Origin: Termitomyces sp. T153
Taxonomy: Eukaryota > Basidiomycota > Agaricomycetes > Agaricales > Lyophyllaceae
Direction of reading: 5' to 3'
NCBI GenBank assembly: GCA_018296165.2
Contig: JACKQL020000131.1
Location: 1 to 64,000, forward strand
Length of the DNA: 64,000 nucleotides
Shown: positions 54,718 through 64,000 of the stretch, piece by piece
How the letters are laid out: the number at the start of each line of letters is the position of its first letter
Numbering within the stretch: the stretch's first letter is position 1
The notes under the pieces: model-generated
The model's input: only the letters and a program-made list of their open reading frames with translations
Database searches by the model: none
Told to the model about the DNA's origin: nothing
Program-made: the position numbers and the translations under genes

Positions 54718-55489
54718 CGTGCTGTGGCTAGATCATCGAATTGGTGGCCAATGACACCCTGCTTGCATTCGGATTCGGATAGCTATACTTCGAGACGCAG
54801 TGCCGACTTGAAAGACAGTACAGATGATGGAGGAATTATACAGAAGAGAGACGATGGGTGGAACTTCGAGCGTCGCTTTGGCCCTCTTGCTATGTATGAT
54901 GTGAACCTATTATGATGTGAACCACATTGTAGTACAGCTTGGTTCTTCTGATTGGACCATATGTACCTACGCTCCTCCATTTGCGTTTCGAGCCGCGGAA
55001 AGTTCCTTGCGTGCGTGGAGACGAAACGCCGACTGGGATAGACTTTGGGAAGGCACAAGTCATGGAGGAGTTAAATAGATACAGTCATGTAAAACGTGGA
55101 GCGGTTGTTTAGAATTAGAACTACCAAGTAGGACCAAAAAAGGTCAGTTATAAGTATAACAATTATTGTCAACTTGAGTAAACTCGTAACCATTCGTTGT
55201 AATGGCAACTCGCTCCGTGGGGAGGGTTACCAGTCTAATTGTCATGGAATACTCGAGCTCTTTGGTTGAACGTTGCTGGCGTACGACTCGAGTTGAGGAT
55301 GACCAATTTCCTCTGAGCACTGCTTTGCGGAGCTCGAGCGAAGGATGGATGGTGTCTGTTCGATCAAGAGAGCATAGAACGAGTTCTAAGCGCCTCTATC
55401 AGGTGTGATTCAAAAAGGGCACAGGCACAGTCACTTCTTCGTCGACCTCGTAGGATAATCATACTGTATTTGAATTTCAAAAACAGGGA
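54718..55489. other. Intergenic, no gene seen
   Basis: Short frames only (63-91 codons) without motifs; CpG content normal. Confidence 0.35.
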
Positions 55490-56135
55490 ATGACATGCCA
55501 CACGCCCGGACTATCTGTGTTCTCATCGTCATCCGTCAACAGTATACAGACTCCCTCACCCTCTCCCTGAGACTTTGATGTGACGTCAAGCGCATTCGCT
55601 TTCCCACCCGAGGTTGGTGTTTGTCAATACTCCGCCGAGTAGCGGTCGACAAACATCCCGTCGGCGTCGAGAAAAAAGGTGCTGAGCCACCCGCGCGTTG
55701 GAGAGGTTGTGCCGCGGGTGATGGCGAAGAGGGCAAGGGGCACAGGGTGTAAGGGTATGGAGGGCGAGAGGTGGAGTGTATCGCCGCAGAAGGAGGCTGG
55801 GAATTGGGAGCGCGAGGAGAGGTCTGTGAGGAGGTCTGTGAGGCCTGTTGGGGTGACTGCGTATGCGTCGATCAGGTCCGGTGCGGGAGGGTGGTGCTTA
55901 TGTTTGTTGTTGTGTGGGAGGGAGGGAAGACTCATTATTTTCGGTGATGCAGTACAACACGCGTCGCAGTGGATCCTGACGTGTCCTCGTGAGTGAATGG
56001 TGGGGGGATTGTGATGTACGATGACGTTGCAGCTGCGTAAGGGATTAGTTGGGTGTTTGTGGAGTCTGATGTCACGCACTGTTAGGGACATTATTGATAT
56101 GGTGGATTCTTCCGTTGTCAAAGGAGCAGCTGGAG
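55490..56135 (-). pseudogene. Truncated copy of the carboxymuconate cyclase gene
   Basis: The minus strand matches the intact gene at 61,755-63,000. LIDAYAVTPTGLTDL corresponds to LIDAYAITATGLTHL; GWLSTFFLDADGMFVD to GWLSTFLLDADGMFVD. Near 55,990 the match jumps: the part equal to about 62,360-62,660 (most of exon 2) is deleted, then the intron 1 region resumes (TGTACGATGACGTTGCAGC). The C-terminal 40 or so codons are also missing. Several stops are present. A duplication 6 kb away from its source. Confidence 0.85.
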
Positions 56136-56809
56136 AGAATAGGCCTGCGCATTGCCGCCGGTGGAGAACATTAATAGATCGATAGATGAGTGGACTTGGT
56201 CAAGGATAGGCACATTCAAAAGCCGAAGCCGTCATCCTATCCATCCCAATCCTCGTCACATTCATCCACGTTAATTTGACCCGTGGCAAATGGGACATTA
56301 GATATGGTGGGGGATGTGTTTCACGTGGATGTGCATACAATTTAAATTGGAACGCATGCAACCACTCCAACGAGTTTGCGGGTGATCGGGTCAGAAACAT
56401 TGCAGCCAGGAAGTTGGCCCGAAGGCAGCCGGACGGAGAAGTTTCCACACGCTGCTGTGATAAAATTTCCCCATGGTGTTACTTCTATATGGAATTTGTG
56501 TGTTTCCGGTCAATCGGAGTTTCTTGGCTAATGTCGGTATGTCCCGGAGGACCTTATAAACTGCTTACAGATGATACTCAGGCCCACATCCTTGTCCTGT
56601 GCTACGAAATCATAAATTGCATAACATCAAGTGCACGTGTAAAGGTGAGCTCTAGTGCCAATTGTACAAGCTCTTGATTGATGGTTGGCATTTGAGGTGT
56701 AGGTGGGTTGTAATCTGCAATTTTGCTCACAGTCCCCAGTTTGGTTACTTTAATTCCAGATATTGATGGAGGATATGCACCCAACAGAGGACTCAGAGTA
56801 TGCTTTTCT
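56136..56809. other. Intergenic; compositional boundary
   Basis: CpG content is normal to about 56,650, then falls sharply. Frames on both strands lack motifs. The promoter and any upstream exon of the C2-STAND gene should lie in 56,640-56,810. Confidence 0.4.
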
Positions 56810-59736
56810 ATGACCATCTTTCCACTTTCTAAGATCATATTCTTCAGACACAACAGAGAATATGAACCAGGCTTGGGCTTGAAGGGAAAACAACCAGTCA
56901 GTAAACTCTCCAAATACCAAAACTTGAGGAAGGCATTATTTATTGGGAAGAAGATGAAGGTTTGTCTTCTCTACTGCTCTTTGTTTGACCCAGATCTGCC
57001 TGATTAATAGGATATGCAGCTCTTTCGAGCCATTAACCAGAAAGATTCTTCAGGAACATCAGTCAAGGATCCAATTGAAGAGTTCTGTGGTCTTGGAATG
57101 TATGCTAGTTCCAATAGTCAAATATTGGATCTACTGACTAGTAAACCAGGCTTCACAATTTTCCCTCCAATCATGAGAATACAACCAGTCTTGCAATACA
57201 GATATATGAAGTCATGACTAAGGACAGACAGGATATGAAGCTAGAAGCTTTCCCTGGTGTGCCAGTGTCAACTTTCAAAGGAAGCATGCACTACCATCTA
57301 GTCACAGACCACTCTTGGACACTTCAAGCAGCATTTCAGGAAATCACAGCATGGGTTGATCAAACATGGAGTAAGAATATAAAGCCAGTTCTTTGGGTTC
57401 ATGGGCCTCCAAAGTCAGGAAAATCCAGTATTGCACAGGCCATTGTGGAGCATTGCCACCAAAAGAACATTTTTGGTGCAAGCTTTTTTCTCTCTGCAAC
57501 CTCTGCAGATCAGGGTTGTGTTGACAACTTCATTCTTGCCATTGCATATCAACTCTGTATCTCAATTCCTTGCTTGCACCATTTTATTTTGGATGCTTTG
57601 AACCCATCAATTGTACATCAATCAGTCTCTTCTCAAGTGGAAGAATTGATAATCAGGCCATTTTGGAAAGCCATTATAATGGAGACACAAGTGGTGTTTC
57701 CATTTGTAATTCTTGATGGCATTGACCAGGCCAAGTATTGGAATCACTCAGAATTACTGCACCACATACAGCATATTGTTGCTATTCCATACTTTCCTCT
57801 TCGGTTCATTATCCTGAGCCAACCAAAGGATGCAATTGTCTACCAGAAATCAGAACTTTCTCAATTCTGTGCTCCATTAGTTGATTTATATCCAAACATC
57901 TTGACACAGTTGATAACTCCTGATCTGGCCTATCAACATGCTATTGATAATGCACAAACTTTCCACCAAGCACTTGTGAAAGGAGGATATACAGGAGAAT
58001 ATTCACTTCATTCTGGATTCAATCCCGATACAATTGAAATTCAGCAAGCAGAACAGGAGATCTATATTGTCCTCGATTCAGAGGTCTCTGATGACTTGTG
58101 TACCACATTGGAAAGAATAGCATATCCCTTTTCAGGGATTGTCTTGACACCTTCAGAAATCAAATTAATTGATAGTGAAATCTCTGAGAACTCAAAAAGT
58201 GGCAATAGTGGAACAAGCTCAAATGCAAGTGGCAGTGGAGGTGGTGGAGATAAGAGCAGCAATGATATGACTGGAGGTGGAGGTGGGAGTGGGATGGGAG
58301 GCCAAAGTGGAGATGAAATGGGAGGCAGAGGTGGGAGTGGAAGTAATGAAAGTGGAGATGGAGATAGAAGTCAAAGTGGAAATGGAAATGGAAGTGGAAA
58401 AGGAGACAGAGGTAGTGATGGCAGCAGTGGTGATAGTGCAGTGGCAGACCAAGATGGTGGTAACAGTGGATCAATTGAGATCCCATTCACCTCAACTATT
58501 GAGAGTGAAGATGGCAAGGAAAAATTTGATATGACTTGTCGAGTCAAGACCACAGTAAGTACTATTTGAGGTCACACTCCAAAATGAGTTAATATATTCC
58601 ATTTCAAGGTGAATGCCCAACATGAGAGTAATCTTGAAGATTGGCCTGGTCCATCTGTGGAGGTCCAAATAAAACGACTTCATATAGCATCCAAACCTAA
58701 TCATTACTTCCTTGGCATTTGTCAAGTTCACATTTCTGCATCCCAATGCCATACAAACATTATTAATTGGTCACCTGGAGTTGTGCAATCAGAAGTCACC
58801 AACACATATCAAGAAAAACATGATCTAACACATGGTGGCTCCCTTACACTATCTGCAACTCCAAGTGTGAGCTATGATATAAAATGGGCCTCTAAAAAGG
58901 GCACAGAGCGTATACAACAGCCCTGGGAGATTATTTCACGTCGGCCAGGAAAAATCAAGGGAATTGATGATATGGTAGAAGATAGTAAAAGTGTGCTCTG
59001 GACATATACTCACAATGGAACCTTTCAGCCTGTGATGGCTGAGGAGTTTGATCTGAGGCCAACTTTAACATATGGACTTGACTCCACACTTCCTTTGACC
59101 TTGCCAAAGCTTGAATTTCAAGTAGCCAGCCTTTGGTCATTCAACAAATCATTGTTGAATAAGAAAAAGGGAAAGAATAGCCAAATAGCATGTCCTGCAC
59201 ATTTGAATCTTCTGCATCGAGTTTATATGAGGGTGAATTTGCCTTCACTCTCACAAGAGAGAACTATTGGAGTTATGGGAGAAGATGTTTTGGACAGATT
59301 TCCAGTCATGTCCAAGAATGATGTTTCAAGTCTTGAACAGTTTGAAATGCACAGTATGAATCTGGATTCTAACATTCCTAAAGCCTCAAAAATTGAGGTA
59401 GTCATCCAACAAGCAAAAGAAATGTGTCATCCAGGTAAGCTTCAATAGTCACATCTGAGAAAGAAAGACAGCTGACATGCTTGTGGTTCAGATGCACAAT
59501 CTCTACCTATAACTGAATATGTGCTGGCCACAAACTATCCTACCCCTAACTCAAGTCCAAGATCTGGTCCAACTTTGACTTCCAAAGGCAAAGGCAAAGA
59601 ATCTGGTCCAATTCCAAATTCCAATGAATCTGGTCCAAGTCCGAGTTCCAAAGCTACTTCACACTATGTGAAGTATGCCAATTCCATATCCAAACATCTT
59701 CCAGATCATTTTTTAAAGCTGAGAAGAGATAAATAA
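56810..59736 (+). CDS. C2-STAND (NACHT-like) NTPase with Gly/Ser-rich linker and unusual C-terminal region
   Basis: Five exons keep frame: 56,810-56,959; 57,011-57,099; 57,150-58,554; 58,609-59,434; 59,492-59,736 (introns 50-57 bp, GT-AG), giving about 904 aa. Residues 30-110 look like a C2 domain (SKYQNLRKALFIGKKMK, GTSVKDPIEEF, SLAIQIYEV). The P-loop GPPKSGKS is at about 165-172, Walker B FPFVILDGIDQ at 263-273, and a sensor-like LRFIILSQP follows. About 430-520 is Gly/Ser/Asp/Asn low complexity. Residues 549-904 form a region without WD40, ankyrin or TPR repeats (GGSLTLSATPSVSYDIKW, QQPWEIISRRPGK, SVLWTYTHNGTF). STAND proteins act as switch-like sensors in non-self recognition; ligand unknown. 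The start codon is the least certain part. CpG is almost absent, yet no stop occurs. Confidence 0.75.
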
Positions 59737-60228
59737 GTCTTACTAACTTCTTCTGGGTACAGAGTCACTGGAGAAGGTATTGCTTGTAAACACCCAGGAT
59801 GAAACTATGCACAATCCTTTCATCTTTCCTGTTTGCTATATTTAAATACATTCCAACCTTTCAGAAAAATCTTGTTTATAATGAGTCAAAAAAGAAAAAA
59901 AAAGAGGTGCTTGATGTTTATGTGCATATTTTGAAAGTCAGATACTGTAGCAATGAGTGTGCATCCTTGTGCATCAACCAAAGATTGACCCCACCATACC
60001 TGCACTTTTAAATACATAGTTTTGATATCCATTTCATTCTTGTATTAGGTCTACCAAAGTGTGTCATTACAGATACAACCTTAGCTATAGGTTAACAGAG
60101 GTAGATATAAACTTTGAAATATGGTGACAGCACCAGTAGAAGTGCTGTACTAGAAGTATGATCCCATTTCTGACTTAGGTAAGTGATATAAAGTCAGATA
60201 TGATTCTGCCTGTGCACTGGGTCCATAC
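59737..60228. other. 3' flank of the C2-STAND gene, no gene seen
   Basis: AT-rich; a 70-codon frame at 59,799-60,011 has an A-rich run and no motif. Probably 3' UTR and old repeat. Confidence 0.4.
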
Positions 60229-60669
60229 TGTCAGGGAATGTCCCACTTGGTTCCCCTTCCTCTTCTCCAGTTCTTGTCAGATTTCCCCTGCTCTAGTCTT
60301 CCATCATTCTCCTTCCTTTTCCCTATCTATTGGTCCTAGTTTCAGCCCTTAGGCTGCACTGGTTCTCTATCTGTAATCCAGACAAGTGGGGCCCCTTTGA
60401 CACTGTCACCAGCTTATGTAACTGCTGACTAATTGCTGACACATCACTTTTGTCTTTTTTCTCTGTCATACTGTACAGTTGTTTCTCATGCTTCTGAAGC
60501 TTCTGAAGCATCATACCTGGCCTAGGGAATCCTCAGACTTGTTCTCTTTGGATTTCCCTTTGCCAGGTGAGTAGTTCTCTCAGTAGACACTGTACAGTAC
60601 TGAATAGACTTTGGATTTCCCTTTGCCAGTTGTGTGATTGAGCCACAGCCTCCAGAGGTCACCCTTACA
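60229..60669 (+). repeat. Divergent LTR of the Gy4-related family
   Basis: 441 bp, TGTCAGGGAATGTCCC to CACCCTTACA. The first 190 bp and last 130 bp align with 4,226-4,783; the middle is replaced or deleted. The segment CTTTGGATTTCCCTTTGCCAG occurs twice (around 60,547 and 60,610), split here by a short spacer. Flanks CATAC and GTCAT do not match. Confidence 0.7.
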
Positions 60670-61735
60670 GTCATTAGCATACATAGCTATATGCATTCCT
60701 GTTTGGCCTCAAAGGCTGCCATATAGTCTGCCTTACAGGACAATGCAGCAACAGTTCATTGTTTTCTTGTTGACCTTGAGATAGCTCCAGATCCCAGTGA
60801 CCATGTACACCCCCCAACACTCTTCTGTGTGTTGAGACAGTTTGCCCAGTCAGAATCAGTAAGGCCCACAAGCTACAACAAGTTCTTGCCTCCTAGAGCC
60901 AGGCCCAATTCACACATCCCCTTTAAGTAATGCAACATTCAAATAGTGGCATTCCAGTGGGTCCACATGTAACAGTCAATGTGCTGAGATAATTGTTGTA
61001 CAGCATATTGGATATCTGTTATTGTGGATACTGCAAGCCACAACAGCCCTCCCACAAGCTTCCTGTAGGGCAGTCATGATATTTTTTTGCATTCCTTAGA
61101 AGTCAGCTGTGAAATATCAACACATTGAAGCTTCATGCCTGGCTTCATTGGTGTGGACACAGCAGTGGCATTGGACTGGCCAAACTGCTGGATCAGCCTG
61201 TCAATGGGTATGGTTTGTGATAGATGGAGCTGGTGGTTTCCATTGTCCCAGTCAACTGCAATGCCCAGGATGTGTTTTGGCTTACCCAGGTCTGCAATTG
61301 TCCATACGCTAGCCATGTTGTTCTTGAGTTTCTTGCTTGCCTCTGTTGTGCTCACAATCACTGGGAAGTTGTCACCCACAATTACAATACCTGTGTCATC
61401 TTTTCTGTAATATGTGCATGGCCTCACATGCCAGCCTCATGAATCCCCACTCCTTCATGTGACCATCCAGTGTTTTGTTCCATATCCTCCCTGCCTGTTC
61501 ATCCTGTACGATCCCTTTTCCAGCTTACACACCCACATCTCCTTGCCTCTTTCCTCAAATACCCTTGGCTGTTCCATATATACGGTCTCCTCCTCAGGTA
61601 ATACACCATTCAAAAAGGCTGTTCTGATGTCGATCTGGGTTGCATCCCACCCCAGTGCTGCAGCAAGATGCAGAAAAATTCTCCAGGATTCCTATTTAGC
61701 CTTTTCTTGGCAATATATCTGAGATTGATCAAATG
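60670..61735 (-). pseudogene. Ty1/Copia reverse transcriptase-RNase H fragment
   Basis: Minus frames read MEQNTGWSHEGVGIHEAGM-like and YYRKDDTGIVIVGDN, then the Copia RT end WTIADLGKPKHILGIAVDWD, QTIPIDRLIQQFGQSNATAV, STPMKPGMKLQ (61,074-61,427). Past a shift come RNase H pieces (worn SDSDWANC... and SLGSGAISRSTRK types) at 60,674-60,900. The fragment is cut at 60,669 by an LTR and at 61,735 by the start of CpG-rich host DNA. Confidence 0.75.
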
Positions 61736-61754
61736 ACGCTATGGACACTGGACG

Positions 61755-63000
61755 TTAATCCAACCACACCGCATGACTGCCGCCCTGCATCGTCTCGGCC
61801 TGGCCAGGCGGAGGCCACCCGACGACAGCCCTGACACCACCGGTACCCCAGCCGTCCCACTCCAACACCCACACGCCCGGACCCTCGGTGATCTCATCGT
61901 CGTCCGTGAGGAGTATCCAGACCCCCTCGCCCTCGCCCTGAGACTTTGATATGACGTCGAGCGCGTGGGCTTTGCCGCCCGAGGTGGGTGTCTGCCAGTA
62001 CTCTGGCAGGTGGGGATCGACAAACATGCCGTCGGCGTCGAGCAGGAATGTGCTGAGCCAGCCGGGGGTTGCGGGGGATGCGCCGCGGGTGCTGGCGAAG
62101 AGGGCGCGAGGCGCGGGGTGTTCGGGCGTGGAGGGCGAGAGGATGAGTGTGTCGCCGCGGAAGGAGGGGGCGCTGAGGGGCGGAGGGACGAGGGAGCGCG
62201 AGGAGAGGTGTGTGAGGCCCGTAGCGGTGATTGCGTATGCGTCGATGAGGTTGGCTGTGGGGGTGGTTGGGACATGGGGCGTGGGAGGAGCGAGGGCTTA
62301 CTGTGTTCTGTGACGGAGTAGAGCACGCGGCCGTTGGGGTGGATCTTGACGTGTCTCGGGCCGTCGTGTGTGGCACGTGGGGAGGGGACGCTGGTGAGGT
62401 GGGCGAGGAGGCCGGTGGATGCGTTGCGCGTGTACATCTCAATGGAGTCGGTGCCGAGGACGGGGACGAACACGTGGCCTGTTGGGGAGACCTCGAGGGC
62501 GTGGGCGCCGTAGCGGAGTGCTGCGCGCGTCTTGTCGGCGGCTGGGAGGTCGTCTGGTGGCACAAAGAGGAGCTGCTGGAGAGCGTGGGAGAGCGCGCCC
62601 GAGGCGGGGTCGATGGCGTGGACTTCGCCGGCGGGGCCGCCTGCAGAATAGGCGTGCGTGAACGGCGCGGGGACGGTGATGTACGATGACGTCGCAGCTG
62701 CGGAGCGATGAGCGCGGTTTGTGGAGCGTGACGGCACGCACTGATGGGCACATTGTTGACATGGCCGACCCTTGCCTTGTCAAACGACCAGCTCGAGAGC
62801 ACCGGCGGCAGTGCCCAGCTCGTCGTGTATATGCGGTCCTTGTGCGCGCTCGTGGCGAGGTACTGGTGAGGCCCAAACCCAGGGACCGTCTGCACCAGCT
62901 CCAGCGTGCGCGGCCCCGGCTCAAACGCGAGCAGGAACAGCGACGGCGAGCGGAACGATCCTGAGAGGATGTGCAGCGGCGAGTCACAGAAGAGCTCCAT
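61755..63000 (-). CDS. Carboxy-cis,cis-muconate cyclase-like lactonase (beta-propeller)
   Basis: Three exons, 63,000-62,742, 62,697-62,302 and 62,254-61,755, with 44- and 47-bp introns (donors GTGCGT and GTAAGC), give 384 aa. ATG at 63,000; stop TAA at 61,757-61,755. Exon 2 has VFVPVLGTDSIEMYTRNAST, GPRHVKIHPNGRVLYSVTEH; exon 3 LIDAYAITATGLTHLSSRS and GWLSTFLLDADGMFVD, ending SHAVWLD. These fit the seven-bladed lactonase family of fungal carboxymuconate cyclases, which close 3-carboxy-cis,cis-muconate to a lactone in the protocatechuate branch of the beta-ketoadipate pathway. No signal peptide: cytosolic. Divergent from the dioxygenase at 63,136. A broken copy lies at 55.5-56.1 kb. Confidence 0.85.
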
Positions 63001-63135
63001 CGTCAGGCAATCGACACCCCTCTACTAAACTTAGCACCACCCGGCCCGCCGAGATCCGTGTCTGCGCCCGCTTCCCTCGGCCAAGGCTCTCTATCCTGTA
63101 TAAATCCCAGTCCATGCTCGTCCATCTCCACCACC
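63001..63135. promoter_or_regulatory. Shared divergent promoter of cyclase and dioxygenase genes
   Basis: Only 135 bp separate the two start codons. TATAAAT at 63,099-63,105 lies 31 bp before the dioxygenase ATG; the last stretch before it is pyrimidine-rich (CATCTCCACCACC). No clear TATA was seen facing the cyclase. The small gap suggests joint control. Confidence 0.6.
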
Positions 63136-64000
63136 ATGCTCGCACCCCTCTTCCTCCTCCTCCTCACATCAGCATCCGCACACAAAGAGCCCAGGACACC
63201 CCAAGAGATCGAGGTCCAGCGCGCCCTGCAAGCTGCCGCATACCACGTTAGTGCCACCCTTTTCGCAGAATCCCAAGACCCTACCCTACCCACAGTGCGC
63301 ACCCGCCATCGAGAGATACACCGCCGCCCGCAGACGCAGCTGGGCCCAGAAGGTCCTCGCTGGCCGGCCTGCGCTCCCGGGGTTCGACGACCTCTTCGCG
63401 TCCGGGACCTACGAGACCCCTGGCATTCCCGCCGCGAATGACCAGCTCGTCATGGGGTGCACCCCGATCGAGGACACGCGCCTCCAGAACAACTCGTGTG
63501 TCCTCACGCCCGTGGTCACAGAGGGTCCGTACTATCACGTCCAGGGTCACCCTATACGGCAGAACATTGCAGAACTGCAGGACGGGCTTCTCTTGGTGCG
63601 TTGTTCCATCCATGCATGCATGACGGAGGCCGTCTGACGCGATTCGATCACAGCTTCTTGATATCGGCGTGATCGATGTAGAAACATGCCAGCCGCTCCC
63701 CAACGTCCTCGTCGACATCTGGCAGGCAAACGCCACGGGTCACTATGCGGGTACGTACGTCCCATCAATTCACCCACGTCTTGCCAACATGTCATCTTGG
63801 ACGGCCAGGCCACCCCGACCCCGCACCGCATCTCGTAGACGAGCAGCCACAAGTCGGCGGTAAGCGTGCGGGGCTGCTCAGCGCGTTCCCCCGCACCAAG
63901 TTTGAAGAAACGTTCTTGCGAGGCGCGTGGCCCACCGACCGGAACGGCGTCGCGCAGTTTACGAGTACGTCATCTTCTCCTTCCATTCCATTCCACTCAC
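63136..64000 (+). CDS. Secreted intradiol ring-cleavage dioxygenase (5' part, runs off the window)
   Basis: Exons 63,136-63,246, 63,296-63,595, 63,654-63,750 and 63,809-63,964 join in frame; a donor GTACGT follows at 63,965. A signal peptide (MLAPLFLLLLTSASA, cut before HKEP) begins the protein. CAPAIERYTAARR, NNSCVLTPVVTEGPYYHVQG, the block DIGVIDVETCQPLPNVLVDI, WQANATGHYAGHPDP and TDRNGVAQFT are the order of fungal extracellular intradiol dioxygenases (protocatechuate/catechol type). The tyrosine in GPYY is the expected first iron ligand; the other Tyr and the two His would lie beyond 64,000. It should open catechol-like rings outside the cell using Fe(III) and O2. Confidence 0.9.

Noticed and set aside
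58062..58553. Minus-strand His/Ser/Leu-rich ORFs opposite the STAND linker
   Set aside because: Complement of the Gly/Ser/Asp-coding repeat.
60224..60674. TSD for the LTR at 60,229-60,669
   Set aside because: Flanking 5-mers CATAC and GTCAT do not match.
62439..62987. Arg-rich minus ORF and long plus ORFs over the cyclase gene
   Set aside because: Shadows in GC-rich coding DNA; the spliced cyclase frame explains the region.

Overview
The window looks like a gene-poor, repeat-dense stretch of a mushroom-forming fungus (Agaricomycete basidiomycete). The evidence is short GT-AG introns of about 44-57 bp, chromodomain Ty3/Gypsy and DIRS-like retrotransposons, a fungal alpha-kinase, a C2-STAND NTPase, and a divergent pair of aromatic-catabolism genes. 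All calls rest on reading the sequence; no database search was run.

Layout. 1-12 kb: old, broken Gypsy pieces, solo LTRs, other repeats and one tRNA-like (SINE-like) sequence. 12.2-16.3 kb: an intron-bearing alpha-type protein kinase gene and a decayed integrase-like gene. 17-25 kb: Gypsy family 1 (Gy1, minus strand), whose 3' LTR is shared with a neighbouring gag fragment. 25.08-31.38 kb: Lx, a CpG-rich LTR element with 1.15-kb LTRs, no visible pol and an antisense coiled-coil ORF. 31.4-41.5 kb: Gypsy Gy3 (minus) split by a complete but mutated Gy2 element (plus, 32,934-41,194) with target-site duplication AGTAA. 42.2-48.25 kb: Gy4 (minus) with both LTRs. 48.25-52.2 kb: a DIRS-like tyrosine-recombinase retrotransposon (minus), itself hit by a solo LTR with duplication GCAGT. 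52.5-56.1 kb: low-copy DNA with a decayed nuclease-like gene and a truncated copy of the muconate cyclase gene. 56.8-59.7 kb: a C2-STAND gene, five exons, about 904 aa. 60.2-61.7 kb: an LTR and a Copia fragment. 61.75 kb to the end: carboxymuconate cyclase (minus) and, divergently, a secreted intradiol dioxygenase (plus, runs off the window).

The main signal is compositional. Most repeat DNA is nearly free of CpG, while Lx, the 5' half of the DIRS-like element, 52-56 kb and the last 2.3 kb are CpG-rich. The two Gy2 LTRs differ at 19 positions by eye, all transitions, 15 of them CG/TG/CA states; the Lx LTRs show the same. In-frame stops in the repeats are mostly TGA. The two inactive reverse transcriptases both read YLDN, as expected if a GAC-GAC codon pair lost its CpG. 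This fits CpG methylation and deamination of repeats. The C2-STAND gene has also lost nearly all CpG but keeps an open frame.

The two genes at the right edge probably act in one route: ring cleavage of an aromatic diol by the secreted dioxygenase, then lactonisation of a carboxymuconate-type product by the cyclase. They share a 135-bp intergenic promoter.
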